Positions 43,345-52,163 of a stretch of 64,000 bases of DNA are shown one piece after another. Each line of letters opens with the position of its first letter. Positions within the stretch are counted from its first letter, which is position 1. A program made the position numbers and the translations under genes. The stretch lies in contig NZ_BMHD01000003.1 of assembly GCF_014640535.1 (NCBI RefSeq), positions 62,001 through 126,000 of the forward strand, read 5' to 3'. The notes beneath the pieces are model-generated. The model did not search any database and was not told where the DNA came from. It worked only from the letters and a program-made list of their open reading frames with translations. This DNA comes from Cnuibacter physcomitrellae (GTDB lineage: Bacteria > Actinomycetota > Actinomycetes > Actinomycetales > Microbacteriaceae).

Positions 43345-43884
43345 GTGAGCAACCCTGCAGAGGCCACGCCTGATGAGGCCGCCATCCCCTACCGTGGCGA
43401 ACAACCGTTCGGCATGGTCGACGATCTCGTCGTCGCCGGGGCCCTCGACCTCGACGACGACGAGCGCCTCTGGGTTCCGCAATCGAAGGACGTCTCGTTC
43501 AAGCCGCTGGTCCTGTCCGTCAGCCAGGGCTACTTCGTGAACGTGCTCCGTGTGCGCAAGAACGGCATCCTCTCACGGCACCGCCACGCCGGCCCCGTCC
43601 ACGCCACGGTCCTGCGGGGCCGGTGGCACTACCTCGAGCACGACTGGTGGGCCGAGGAGGGGTCGTACGCGTTCGAGCCGCCCGGCGACATCCACACGCT
43701 GGAGATCCCGGGTGACGTCGAGGAGATGGCGACGTTGTTCCACGTGACCGGTGCGTACATCTATGTCGACCCTGATGGGAACCCGACCGGGGTGGAGGAT
43801 GTCTTCACGAAGCTGGAGAACGCCAGAGCCCACTACGAGAGGGTGGGACTCGGAGCCGACTTCGCTGACCGGTTCATCCGCTGA
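43345..43884 (+). CDS. 2,4'-dihydroxyacetophenone dioxygenase-type cupin
   Basis: The 179-residue cupin begins at GTG 43345. 'VPQSKDVSFKPLVLSVSQGYFVNVLRVRKNGILSRHRHAGPVHATVLRGRWHYLEHDWWAEEG' (split blocks) and 'PPGDIHTLEI' follow the family of 2,4'-dihydroxyacetophenone dioxygenase. Candidate iron ligands are H79, H81 and H117. The known enzyme splits 2,4'-dihydroxyacetophenone into 4-hydroxybenzoate and formate. Most homologues are uncharacterised, so the exact substrate here is inferred. It ends the operon with a strong hairpin at 43891-43924. Confidence 0.78.
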   Translation: MSNPAEATPDEAAIPYRGEQPFGMVDDLVVAGALDLDDDERLWVPQSKDVSFKPLVLSVSQGYFVNVLRVRKNGILSRHRHAGPVHATVLRGRWHYLEHDWWAEEGSYAFEPPGDIHTLEIPGDVEEMATLFHVTGAYIYVDPDGNPTGVEDVFTKLENARAHYERVGLGADFADRFIR

Positions 43885-43890
43885 GAGAGA

Positions 43891-43924
43891 CGGGGTGGCG
43901 GTCGGCGAGCCGCCCGCCACCCCG
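43891..43924. terminator. Hairpin between convergent cupin and SDR genes
   Basis: A perfect 11-bp stem CGGGGTGGCGG / CCGCCACCCCG with a 12-base loop lies in the 45-bp gap between the two stops. It can act as a terminator in both directions. Confidence 0.7.
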
Positions 43925-43929
43925 GTCGG

Positions 43930-44673
43930 TCACGCGAACGGGTCGGGAGCGCCTGCGGTCTCGCCGCCGTCCGCCACGAACTCCGCTCCCGTCGAGAAGG
44001 AGCTCTCCTCGCAGGCCAAGAAGACGACGAGCCGGGAGATCTCCTCGACGTCGCCCGCCCGTCGCATGGGCACGTGCGGGTAGCCGTCGTACAGGCCCTC
44101 GATCATCCTGGTGTTGATGTTGCCCGGGTGGATCGAGTTGACCCTGATGCCGCGTTCGGCGAGCTCGATGGCCGTGCTCTTGGTCAGGCCCCGCACTCCG
44201 AACTTGGTGGAGTTGTAGGCGGCGATGCCGGGGAAGCCCTTGAGCCCCGCCGTGGACGAGATGTTGATGATCGAGCTCGGAGCGCTGCGGGCGAGCTCGG
44301 GGACCGCCGCACGGATGCCCTTGAAGGCTCCGGTGAGGTTGACCGCCAAGGTCCTCTCCCAGTCGTCGTCGCTGAAGTCCTCGATCGGACTCGCCACGAG
44401 GATCCCGGCGTTGTTGACGAGGACGTCCAACTTGCCGAAGCGCTCGACGGCGGTCCGCACCGCTGCGTCCCACTCGTCCGTGCTCGACACGTCGAGCCGG
44501 ACGAAGGCGATGTCATCCCCGAGCTCGGCGAGCACGGCCGCCGCCGCGCTCTCATCGATGTCCCCGATGACCACGCGTCCGCCCTCGGACACGATGGCCC
44601 TCGCGTGGGACGCGCCCATGCCCTGAGCGCCGCCACTGATCAGGGCGACCTTTCCTTCCAGCCTCTTCGTCAT
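43930..44673 (-). CDS. SDR oxidoreductase (hydroxysteroid dehydrogenase-like)
   Basis: ATG 44673 gives 247 residues. The NAD(P) loop is 'ISGGAQGMGASHARAIV', with Asp in 'VIGDIDES', 'NNAGILVASPIEDFS', the catalytic Ser in 'INISSTAGLKGF' and 'YNSTK'. It overlaps the ABC ATPase-permease stop by 4 bp, so it is the last gene of the ABC operon and may act on the imported compound, for example oxidising a hydroxyl group to a ketone. The start 'SHARAIVSEGG' resembles 3-alpha/20-beta-hydroxysteroid dehydrogenases. Confidence 0.88.
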   Translation of the reverse strand: MTKRLEGKVALISGGAQGMGASHARAIVSEGGRVVIGDIDESAAAAVLAELGDDIAFVRLDVSSTDEWDAAVRTAVERFGKLDVLVNNAGILVASPIEDFSDDDWERTLAVNLTGAFKGIRAAVPELARSAPSSIINISSTAGLKGFPGIAAYNSTKFGVRGLTKSTAIELAERGIRVNSIHPGNINTRMIEGLYDGYPHVPMRRAGDVEEISRLVVFLACEESSFSTGAEFVADGGETAGAPDPFA

Positions 44674-47285
44674 GCCTGTCGATTCGCCTTCCTGTGGTTG
44701 CGGGCTCGGGTGAACGGGATCACGTACGTCAGCATGGCGACGAGGGTCACCGCGCCGATCAGGATGAGGTTCGTCCCCTGGGAGATCCGCAGCACCGTGG
44801 CCAGGGTCATCAGCAGGGCCAGGAGGATGGCGCCGAGCAGAGCACCCACCAGAGTGCCCCGGCCCCCGAGCAGGCTCGCGCCGCCGATCACAGGGGCGGC
44901 GATCGCCAGCAGGGTGTAGATCTCCCCCACGGAGGGGTCGCCGATGCCCACCTGAGCGGCGAGCAGGACGCCGGCGATGGCGGCCAGCACAGCACAGAGG
45001 ACGTAGGCGAAGCTCCTGATCACGGTGGCTCGGATCCCGAGCCGGTGAGCGAAGGCGCCATTGATCCCTACTGCCCGAACTCGGAGGCCGACGCCGGTGC
45101 GACGGAGCACGAAGTCGCCCGCGATGATCAGGACGGCCAGCACGAGGAGGGCGATCGGCACGATCCCGACGGTCTTGGTGATCGCCGCGATGAGCGTGTA
45201 GTCGATGTTCCCGCCAGGAGTGGGTCTGAGCGTCAGGGCCACTCCGCTGACGATCCCGAGGGTCGCGATGGTCGCGATGACGGCAGACAGCCGCATGCGT
45301 TCGACCAGCCATGCATTGATGCCGCCGACCACGACTCCGAGCACGATGGCGGCGAGTATGGCGACGAGGATGTTCGGGAAGACCCCGCCTGTCTGGACGA
45401 GGTAGGACATGACGACGACGCTCAGGCTCATGGTCGCTCCGACCGAGACGTCGATGCCCCCGACGAGCAGCACGCAGTACTGGGCAGCCGCCACCGCGGC
45501 AAGGGGCGTCGCGATGAGCAGCACGTTCTTGAGACTCAACTCACTCAGGAACGTGGGGTTCTGAGCAGCCGTCAGGCCCCCGATCGCGAGGATGAGGAGC
45601 GTGAGGACGACGAGCCGGATCGTCTCCTCGTCGCGGATCCATCCCACGAACGAACGTCGAGTGCGCTCGTTCCTCTCTCTCGGGTCGGGTGAGGTCGCCG
45701 CGTCGTCCGCCAGGGGACGTTCTGCTGTCAGGACGTCGCCCGGGTCTTGACCGTCGCCGTCGACCACACGGGACTCCACGGCGAACGCTCCGACGATGGA
45801 CTCCTCATCGGAGCCCAGGCCCGGCATCTCCTCGATGACACGACCGCGGGACATGACGAGGATGCGATCGCTGATGCCCGCGAGCTCGGAGGCATCCGAG
45901 GACACCAGGACGACGGTGTTGCCCGCGTCGGCGCAGGCGCGGAGGAAGCGGTAGATGTCCATGCGTGACCGCACGTCGACGCCCTGAGTCGGCTCGTCGA
46001 TGAGGAAGACCTTCGGATCTGTGGCCAACGCCTTGCTGATCGCGATCTTCTGTTGATTCCCGCCCGACAATGAAGAAGGAGGGGACGACGGGGTCCCCAA
46101 TCGAACCCCGAAGTCCGTGATCTGTCGGTCCACGAACCGGTTCTCGCGGCCGAACCCGAGGACGCCGGCGGTCGACAGGCGTCGCAGGACGCCCGCAGTC
46201 ATGTTCTCCCTGATCGAGAGGGCCTGGAACAGCGACTCGTCCTTCCGGTCACCGCTGAGGAACACGACTCCGCTCTGGGTGGCCTGTCGATAGTTGCGGA
46301 GCTGGTTCCCGGACACCGTCACCGTGCCACCCGATACGGCGAGCGCGGCGAGCCCGCGGAGCAGCTGCGCCTGCCCGTTTCCGTCTGCGCCGGCCAGACC
46401 GACGATCTCCCCCGCTCTCAGGGTCAGATCGATCGGCCCGAACCGGTCGCCCTGGAGGTCGCGCGCCTCGAGCACGGTGGCCGCATCCGGGTCCGGATCA
46501 TGGCGGGGTGGGAACTCCATGTCGACGCGTGTCCCGGCCATGAGCTCCACGATCTGCTTGGGAGACACGTCGGCGGCGAGGTGCGTGCCGACGTATCGCC
46601 CATCCCGCAAGATCGACACCGTGTCTGCCACCCTGAAGACCTCCGACAGCCGGTGGGTGACGAACAGCACCGCAGAGCCCCGCGCTGCGGCCACCCTCAT
46701 GAGCTCGAGCACCCGGTCCACGCCGCTGGCGTCCAGCGCCGACGTCGACTCGTCGAGGAGGAGCAAGCGCGGCTTGGCCATGACTGCGCGGACGATCTCG
46801 AGGATCTGACGGTCTCCGGGCGCGAGAGCGGACACCCGCAGCATCGGATCCAGGTCGAGGTCGTACTCCTCGAGCTTGGATGCCGCCCATCGAGCGATGT
46901 CGCCGAACCTGGGCCGCTGTGCTGCCGGGGTACCTATATAGAGGTTCTGTGCGACGGTGAGCGTCGCCAGGAGCGATCCGTCCTGGAAGACCGTGAGGAC
47001 TCCTGCGGTCTGCGACTCGACAGGAAGATGCTTCGTCAGCGACCTGCCTCCGATGGACACCGACCCGGAGTTGGGGACGACCGTACCGCTGATGATCCCC
47101 ACGAACGTGGACTTGCCCGAGCCGTTCTCGCCGACGAGCGCCCTCACCTCGCCGGCGCGGACGATCAGCGACGTCTCGCTCAAGGCCGTGACCGGCCCGT
47201 ATTGCTTACCGACCCCGTCCGCGCGGAGGACGGTCTCGGAGGTCTCGATGCTCGAGGAGAGGGTCTCTTCGATCGAATTGGTCAT
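44670..47285 (-). CDS. Fused sugar-type ABC ATPase (two domains) and RbsC-like permease
   Basis: The 871-residue protein joins an RbsA-type ATPase (about residues 20-500) and a permease. The first ABC domain has Walker A 'LVGENGSGKSTFVGIISG', and its signature is degenerate ('ALAPGDRQILEIVRA'). The second shows 'SLSGGNQQKIAISKALATDPKVFLIDEPTQGVDVRSRM'. A ~60-residue acidic linker leads to about nine membrane helices with 'YCVLLVGGIDVSVGATMSLSVV' and 'GVGLRVRAVGINGAFAHRLGI'. It imports a sugar or sugar-like compound. A second, separate permease is encoded at 48671-49723. Confidence 0.9.
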   Translation of the reverse strand: MTNSIEETLSSSIETSETVLRADGVGKQYGPVTALSETSLIVRAGEVRALVGENGSGKSTFVGIISGTVVPNSGSVSIGGRSLTKHLPVESQTAGVLTVFQDGSLLATLTVAQNLYIGTPAAQRPRFGDIARWAASKLEEYDLDLDPMLRVSALAPGDRQILEIVRAVMAKPRLLLLDESTSALDASGVDRVLELMRVAAARGSAVLFVTHRLSEVFRVADTVSILRDGRYVGTHLAADVSPKQIVELMAGTRVDMEFPPRHDPDPDAATVLEARDLQGDRFGPIDLTLRAGEIVGLAGADGNGQAQLLRGLAALAVSGGTVTVSGNQLRNYRQATQSGVVFLSGDRKDESLFQALSIRENMTAGVLRRLSTAGVLGFGRENRFVDRQITDFGVRLGTPSSPPSSLSGGNQQKIAISKALATDPKVFLIDEPTQGVDVRSRMDIYRFLRACADAGNTVVLVSSDASELAGISDRILVMSRGRVIEEMPGLGSDEESIVGAFAVESRVVDGDGQDPGDVLTAERPLADDAATSPDPRERNERTRRSFVGWIRDEETIRLVVLTLLILAIGGLTAAQNPTFLSELSLKNVLLIATPLAAVAAAQYCVLLVGGIDVSVGATMSLSVVVMSYLVQTGGVFPNILVAILAAIVLGVVVGGINAWLVERMRLSAVIATIATLGIVSGVALTLRPTPGGNIDYTLIAAITKTVGIVPIALLVLAVLIIAGDFVLRRTGVGLRVRAVGINGAFAHRLGIRATVIRSFAYVLCAVLAAIAGVLLAAQVGIGDPSVGEIYTLLAIAAPVIGGASLLGGRGTLVGALLGAILLALLMTLATVLRISQGTNLILIGAVTLVAMLTYVIPFTRARNHRKANRQA

Positions 47286-47325
47286 GGCGGGCCTTCTCCG
47301 TCAGAGGCGTGGGTGTGGAAGGGAG

Positions 47326-47356
47326 GTGCGGGGCGCCGATCGACGGCGCCCCGCAC
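47326..47356 (-). terminator. Intergenic hairpin after substrate-binding gene
   Basis: A perfect 12-bp stem GTGCGGGGCGCC / GGCGCCCCGCAC with a 7-base loop lies between the binding-protein stop (47370) and the next start (47285). With no T-tract it probably shields or partly terminates the mRNA, which would keep the binding protein more abundant than the downstream ATPase. Confidence 0.6.
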
Positions 47357-47369
47357 AGAGGGACGTGAG

Positions 47370-48623
47370 CTACTGGAGCATCCCGTTCATGACGTCCTCG
47401 GGGATGAGCGAGCTCCACCCGGGGAAGTCACCCGGGAGGTCGGCCTGGTAGACCCCCGGCTCGGCCTTGAGGATGGGGAGGGGCAGCGCCGTCCGTGCGG
47501 GGATGTCCTCACCGGCCAGGATGCTCATCGCATTCGTGGTGGCCAGGCGAGCCTGGTTCACGAGGGCGTTGGTGTAGTAGAGAGGGAACTCCTTGTCCGT
47601 TCCCACACGCTCCTCCCAGAGGCCGAAGAGCTCGTTCATCTCCGTCCACGTGAGGACGGCCGGCACCGGCACGCCGGCCTGGTCGTAGGCGTTGATCAGC
47701 TGCGGGATGGGGTCGGCGTACGTGTTCAGGACGGCCTTGGCGGGCACCCCGGAGGAGATCAGCGCGGACGCGGCCGCGGCGACGCCCGGGCGCGACCAAT
47801 CGGTGTCCTGCTGGAATCCGATCTTCGGCCCGTTCTCCTTGGTGAGCTCGTCGTTCAGACATCCCGTCACGATGGTGTCCTGGGGGTTGCCGGGTGTGCC
47901 GAAGAGGAAGGCGATCTGGTCCGAGCTGGACAGTCCGAGGTCCTTCGTGGTGACGTCCGCCATCCCCGTTCCCGCGTCGCACGCCTCAGCGTAGACCTGG
48001 TTGTTGATGACGTCCGCTCCGACGTCCGGGGTCTCCCCCGTGTAAGTGGCGACCACTGCTCCTGCGGCCTGGGCCTCCTGGAAGACCGGGGCCATCGCCG
48101 CTCCGAAGGCGTTGTAGCCGATGATGATGTTCGCGCCGCCCGCTACCAGGCTGCGTACGGCCGCCTGAGCCGACGGCAGGTCCGAGACGAACGAGTAGGA
48201 GATCTTGCCGACCTCGGGGTAGGTCATCGCCTGCAGGATGATGTCCATCACCGCCGTGGTCTGCCACAGGTTGTCGACCGCATTGAAGATGCCGATCTGG
48301 ACCGGACCGTCCCCGATGGTGCACTCCGGCTGCTTCCAGCAGGAGAGCGCCGTCTTGATCTGCTCGTCGGTGAGCTGGGCGGTCGCCCGCTCGAACCCGG
48401 ACACGGCTTCCGCGGGGAGACTGTCGATCGACGTCGACGTACCGAAGGCGAGGTCGACGATGTCCTGCGTCGCCTGGGGGTCCGCGTCGAACGAGGTGTC
48501 GATGCTGATGCTGGATGACGTGTTGCCGGCGTCACCTGAGCTGCAGCCCGCGATGAGGACTGCGGCGGTGACGGCTGCCGCGCCGAGCGCCAATGCTCGG
48601 CGCGCTCTACCGATGTGAGCCAT
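47370..48623 (-). CDS. Sugar-type ABC substrate-binding lipoprotein
   Basis: ATG 48623 gives 417 residues with a signal peptide ending in lipobox 'IAGC' (Cys near 27) and a Ser/Asp linker. The type I periplasmic-binding fold shows 'GPVQIGIFNAVDNLWQTTAVMDIILQ', 'LVAGGANIIIGYNAFGAAM' and 'SSDQIAFLFGTPGNPQDTIVTG'. The domain is longer than RbsB (~300), with an N-terminal insert of about 60 residues. It delivers substrate to the two permeases. Confidence 0.88.
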   Translation of the reverse strand: MAHIGRARRALALGAAAVTAAVLIAGCSSGDAGNTSSSISIDTSFDADPQATQDIVDLAFGTSTSIDSLPAEAVSGFERATAQLTDEQIKTALSCWKQPECTIGDGPVQIGIFNAVDNLWQTTAVMDIILQAMTYPEVGKISYSFVSDLPSAQAAVRSLVAGGANIIIGYNAFGAAMAPVFQEAQAAGAVVATYTGETPDVGADVINNQVYAEACDAGTGMADVTTKDLGLSSSDQIAFLFGTPGNPQDTIVTGCLNDELTKENGPKIGFQQDTDWSRPGVAAAASALISSGVPAKAVLNTYADPIPQLINAYDQAGVPVPAVLTWTEMNELFGLWEERVGTDKEFPLYYTNALVNQARLATTNAMSILAGEDIPARTALPLPILKAEPGVYQADLPGDFPGWSSLIPEDVMNGMLQ

Positions 48624-48670
48624 GTCGATCTTCCTTCTCTTGGTGGGTATGCCCGGATCGGGCGAACGGA

Positions 48671-49723
48671 TCACGAGTGCTGAAGCTCGAGTTCCGGAGT
48701 CGTAGGAGGAGTACCTGGGGTCTCGATGCGCCGCGACGTGGAGCGACGAGGCTTCAGAAGGAGTCCGACGCCCGCGAGGCCCAGCGCGAGGACGAGGCCC
48801 TGGACGAGCGTCCGCGCCCCGGTCGAGACACCTTGGACGGCGAGGCCGTGGTCGAGCAGGATGATGAAGACCGCACCGAAGAGGGTCGCGAACGGACCGA
48901 CGCGACCACCGGTGAGGACTGCGCCGCCGAGCACGACGACCACGATGCTGAGCAGCAGATACGGCGTGCCCGAGGACATGTCCGGCGACGAGAGCTGCCC
49001 GGCGAGGAGCACTCCACCGATCCCGGCGATGAGGGCCCCGGCGACCCACGCGAGGACCCGGAGCGCCAGGTTGCGTTGACCCGTGAGTCGACTGGCGCGC
49101 GAGGATGCGCTGGCGAGCACGAGCCGACGACCGGTGACGGTCCGCCGCACGAAGAAGAGGATCAGCACCGCGAGGACGACCGCGACGATGAAGATGAGGC
49201 TGACGCCTGCGACGTTCGCCTGGGCCCAGCTCGACAGCGTCTCCGGGACCCGTGTGATCGACAGCGCTCCCTCGCGGTAGATGACCGTGGCGCCGAGGAT
49301 CACCTGGCCGGTGGCCAGCGTCGTGACCAGGGCGTTGAGCCCGATCACCTCGACCAGGACCCCGTTGAGCAACCCGATCACGATGCACACGACAGCTGCG
49401 ACGAGGAGGGCTTTGGGTAGCAGGTCGTCACGGCCCTGTGACTCGCGCAGCATCATGATCCCCATCAGCGTGATCACCGAGGGGATGCTGAGGTCGATTC
49501 CGCCGGTACCGATCACGAACGCCTGAGCGAGGCCGACGAGGATCATGACGCCGAGCAAGGGGGTCAGGGTCGAGAGGGTGCGAGGCTCGAAGAGGTTCTG
49601 GCCGGCGACCACCTGCAGGTAGATCAGCAGCAGGACGTTGGCGATGACGATGACGACCAGCGGCGACCACGTGAACGAGGGACGACGACGTCGCACGGCA
49701 ACCTGCGTGTTCGACTCTGACAC
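48671..49723 (-). CDS. Sugar-type ABC permease (RbsC-like), second subunit
   Basis: GTG 49723, with GGGAGGG six bases upstream, gives 350 residues. Nine to ten helices include 'VGLAQAFVIGTGGIDLSIPSVITLMGI', 'IGLNALVTTLATGQVILGATV' and 'LLLSIVVVVLGGAVLTGGRVGP' (the RbsC family core). The C-tail is Thr/Pro-rich. It is the first gene of the four-gene operon (permease, binding protein, fused ATPase-permease, SDR). Two different permeases suggest a heterodimeric channel, as in YtfT/YjfF galactofuranose importers. Confidence 0.88.
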   Translation of the reverse strand: MSESNTQVAVRRRRPSFTWSPLVVIVIANVLLLIYLQVVAGQNLFEPRTLSTLTPLLGVMILVGLAQAFVIGTGGIDLSIPSVITLMGIMMLRESQGRDDLLPKALLVAAVVCIVIGLLNGVLVEVIGLNALVTTLATGQVILGATVIYREGALSITRVPETLSSWAQANVAGVSLIFIVAVVLAVLILFFVRRTVTGRRLVLASASSRASRLTGQRNLALRVLAWVAGALIAGIGGVLLAGQLSSPDMSSGTPYLLLSIVVVVLGGAVLTGGRVGPFATLFGAVFIILLDHGLAVQGVSTGARTLVQGLVLALGLAGVGLLLKPRRSTSRRIETPGTPPTTPELELQHS

Positions 49724-49916
49724 TCGCAACCCTCCCTTGGGCTTGTCGGTGCGAGCATCCTCTCCTACGGTCAGACGCCCCTCAGGGCGCTGTGCCAAAT
49801 CAGGACACCACGCCCGAACGCGGGAGGAGTGCAGCGAGAATCTCTCCGAGCGGTCTTCTGAGCCCGGCAGAGAGATGCTTCAATTCGTTCATTCGCAATG
49901 AGGCGAAAGGTGGCGC
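49724..49916. promoter_or_regulatory. Divergent promoter region with two short inverted repeats
   Basis: This 193-bp gap separates the ABC operon from the AcoR-like regulator. It holds ATCTCTC / GAGAGAT arms around 49840-49877 and TCATT-CGC-AATGA at about 49889-49901. Either could be a regulator site. No clear -35/-10 pair was found. Confidence 0.35.
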
Positions 49917-51728
49917 ATGCCCGCACGTACGAGTCTCGACGACCTCCGCGACGCGTTTCTCAGCGGCGGGACGCTGGACGGCAGTGTCGAGCACCTGGTC
50001 CGTCCTGTCGTCCTCGAGTCCTGGAAGCGGTCACGAGTGTTCGGCAGTGCCCGTCGATCGGAGCTGCCCTTCCAGTCGCCCATCGTCAGCGATTCCGTCC
50101 TTTTGAGGGCGGCTCGGCCCATCCTGTCGACGCTCGCCGACGAGTTGGGCATGAACGATGCAAGTCTTCTCATCGCCGATCGTCACGCGCGCATCCTGGA
50201 GACGTGGATCTCGAACCGCGATCTCGCCAAGCGGCTCGAACGCGTGGGGTCGGTGCCCGGACATTCCGCGTCCGAGGAGGTCGTCGGGACGAACGGGGTG
50301 GGAACACCCGCCGCTGATCGAGCCTCGAGCATGATCGTCGGAGCAGAGCACATCTCCGATGCGCTCCAGGACTTCGCGTGCGTCGGCGCTCCCATCAACA
50401 ACCCCCTGACAGGAAGGACCGAGGGCATCGTCACGCTGACTGCTCTCGCCACCGACGCCAGCCCGATCCTCCCCAGCCTGATCAATCAGGCGGCCCGCGA
50501 GGTCGGTCGACAACTCGTCAACCTCTCGAGCATGCGTGAACGCGTCTTGTTCGACGCCTTCCTCACGGCATCTCGGAACGGTCGTCCGGTTGCGGTCGTG
50601 GGTGGGGATCTGCTCATGGAGAACCCCTCCGCTACCGAGTATCTGCACCAGGTCGACAAGTCGACGCTGTGGATGATCGTCAGCGAGTCGATCTCCGCTG
50701 CAAGGCCGACCCGCCTGATCAGGCTGGAGTCGGAGACGTCCCTGACGGAGTTGAGCTGCACGGCCGTCGTCTTCGACGGGGAGATGATCGGCGCGATCAT
50801 CGAGGTGAAGCAGCAGATTCACGCCGAGCCGCTCACTCCCGCCCAGTCCTCGGGGCAGCAAGGCCAAGGGTGGCCGCCGCTGGCGGAGTCCTTGCCAGGA
50901 ACCAGCCAAGCCTGGGTCTACGCGCGAGACCAAGCCGAGTCCGCCATGCGCGCGCACCTGCCCGTCGTCGTCTTCGGCGCCCCGGGGACCGGCAAGTTCA
51001 CGCTGCTTCGGCACATGCTCGACCGCATCGCGCCCAAGCAACCGCTGACGGTCCTCAAAGCGCACGAAGCACAAAAGGCTCCCGACAAGTGGTTCCAGGA
51101 GCTCGCCTCGGCGATGGAGAAGAGCACGCCCGTGGTCTTCCGCCACCTGGACGATCTGGACCCTGCGATCGCGCGCGACGCGGCAGACGTGCTCGGTTCC
51201 GCCCCGACGCTCCTCAGCCGGGGCCTCGTGCTGGGCACGGCGCACGCGCAGGGCTCCAAGCCTCTCGACGAGGGGCACCAGGCGTTGCTGGATCAGATCG
51301 GCGTCGGGCGGATCGACATGCCCAACCTTCGGGAGCGGAAGAACGACATGCGCACGATCCTCCAGGTCTTCGAGCGCCGATACGCGTCGGCGGTCACCGT
51401 GAGCTACACGCAGGGCGCGTACACCGCGCTGTCGCGGGCTCCGTGGCCCGGAAACCTCCGTCAGCTCGACTCCGTCATGCGAGGGGTCTTCGCACTCGGC
51501 CGGCGCAGTGAGGTCACCGTCGATCAGCTGCCCCCGGCCATCGCGGCCTACGCGCGCCGGCGCGACCTGACGATGCTCGAGCAGTTGGAGGTCGACGGCA
51601 TCATCAACGCGCTGATCCGGTGCTCCGGGAACAAGGTGATGGCGGCCGAGATGCTCGGCATCTCACGGTCGACCCTGTATCGGAAGATCAGCGGGTACAA
51701 GCTCGACGAGGAACGGCTCTTCGTCTGA
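49917..51728 (+). CDS. AcoR-like regulator: GAF, degenerate AAA+, Fis helix-turn-helix
   Basis: The 603-residue protein starts with an AcoR-type region 'RPVVLESWKRSR' (near 29-40) and a GAF domain to about residue 200 ('VPGHSASEEVVGTNGVGTPAADRASSMIVGAEHI'). An AAA+ domain follows (Walker A 'FGAPGTGKF' near 354-361; 'WPGNLRQL' near 510). The C-terminal Fis-type helix-turn-helix is 'NKVMAAEMLGISRSTLYRKI'. The GAFTGA loop that contacts sigma-54 is missing, as expected in an actinomycete, which has no sigma-54. So it must act with sigma-70-type polymerase. The GAF ligand is probably a pathway ketone, aldehyde or alcohol (inference). Confidence 0.88.
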   Translation: MPARTSLDDLRDAFLSGGTLDGSVEHLVRPVVLESWKRSRVFGSARRSELPFQSPIVSDSVLLRAARPILSTLADELGMNDASLLIADRHARILETWISNRDLAKRLERVGSVPGHSASEEVVGTNGVGTPAADRASSMIVGAEHISDALQDFACVGAPINNPLTGRTEGIVTLTALATDASPILPSLINQAAREVGRQLVNLSSMRERVLFDAFLTASRNGRPVAVVGGDLLMENPSATEYLHQVDKSTLWMIVSESISAARPTRLIRLESETSLTELSCTAVVFDGEMIGAIIEVKQQIHAEPLTPAQSSGQQGQGWPPLAESLPGTSQAWVYARDQAESAMRAHLPVVVFGAPGTGKFTLLRHMLDRIAPKQPLTVLKAHEAQKAPDKWFQELASAMEKSTPVVFRHLDDLDPAIARDAADVLGSAPTLLSRGLVLGTAHAQGSKPLDEGHQALLDQIGVGRIDMPNLRERKNDMRTILQVFERRYASAVTVSYTQGAYTALSRAPWPGNLRQLDSVMRGVFALGRRSEVTVDQLPPAIAAYARRRDLTMLEQLEVDGIINALIRCSGNKVMAAEMLGISRSTLYRKISGYKLDEERLFV

Positions 51729-51737
51729 TCACGGGGA

Positions 51738-51769
51738 AGCGGGGCGACCGAGATCCGGATCGCCCCGCT
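51738..51769. terminator. Bidirectional terminator hairpin
   Basis: A perfect 10-bp stem AGCGGGGCGA / TCGCCCCGCT, with a further partly paired loop, lies between the stop of the AcoR-like gene (51728) and the convergent zinc-ribbon gene (51787). It is followed by CCTTC on the plus strand. Confidence 0.65.
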
Positions 51770-51786
51770 CCTTCGTGCCCCGGCGG

Positions 51787-52161
51787 TCAGTGATGGCCGT
51801 GCGAGAGCACATCCGCCTTCGTCGGGGGTGTCGCTGCGGCAGCGGCCTCCTGCCGCGAGAGCTCAGCGTCGAGAGCCCTGGTGTCGCGGCGGAAGCGTGC
51901 TACCCAAGCGCGTCCCGCGCTCGGTGACATGTGGCACAGCCCAGGCACGTCGGGGTTGGCGGCGCACAGTGCCGCCGTCGAGACGTCCGGCGGCGCCTCA
52001 GATGGCCCGCCTCGGCCGCTCACGATGCCCACCGGCGTCCAGCGACGACGACTCTCACCCCCGCACGCGTGACAGGCGACCACCTCGGGCACGGGCCACG
52101 TCACGGTTCTCTCCGCGATGACGCCGCACGAGACGCATCGGAAGTCGACGAGGACGGCCAT
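51787..52161 (-). CDS. FmdB-like zinc-ribbon protein
   Basis: ATG 52161 gives 124 residues. The N-terminal zinc ribbon has 'FRCVSCGVIAERTV' and 'VVACHACGGESRRRWTPVGIVSGRGG', two Cys-x2-Cys pairs. The rest is helical with a His-rich end ('SHGHH'). FmdB-like proteins occur next to amidohydrolase or dehydrogenase genes, and their role is undefined. It starts two bases after the lactonase stop, so the two are co-transcribed. Confidence 0.75.
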   Translation of the reverse strand: MAVLVDFRCVSCGVIAERTVTWPVPEVVACHACGGESRRRWTPVGIVSGRGGPSEAPPDVSTAALCAANPDVPGLCHMSPSAGRAWVARFRRDTRALDAELSRQEAAAAATPPTKADVLSHGHH

Positions 52162-52163
52162 GA

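Noticed and set aside
46500-48518. 672-codon plus-strand frame opposite the sugar ABC genes
   Set aside because: No motif, shadow-type composition, and opposite two well-defined ABC components.
49840-49901. Short inverted repeats upstream of the AcoR-like gene as a sigma-54 enhancer site
   Set aside because: No -24/-12 promoter is present and the regulator lacks the sigma-54 loop. Kept only as generic candidate regulator sites.
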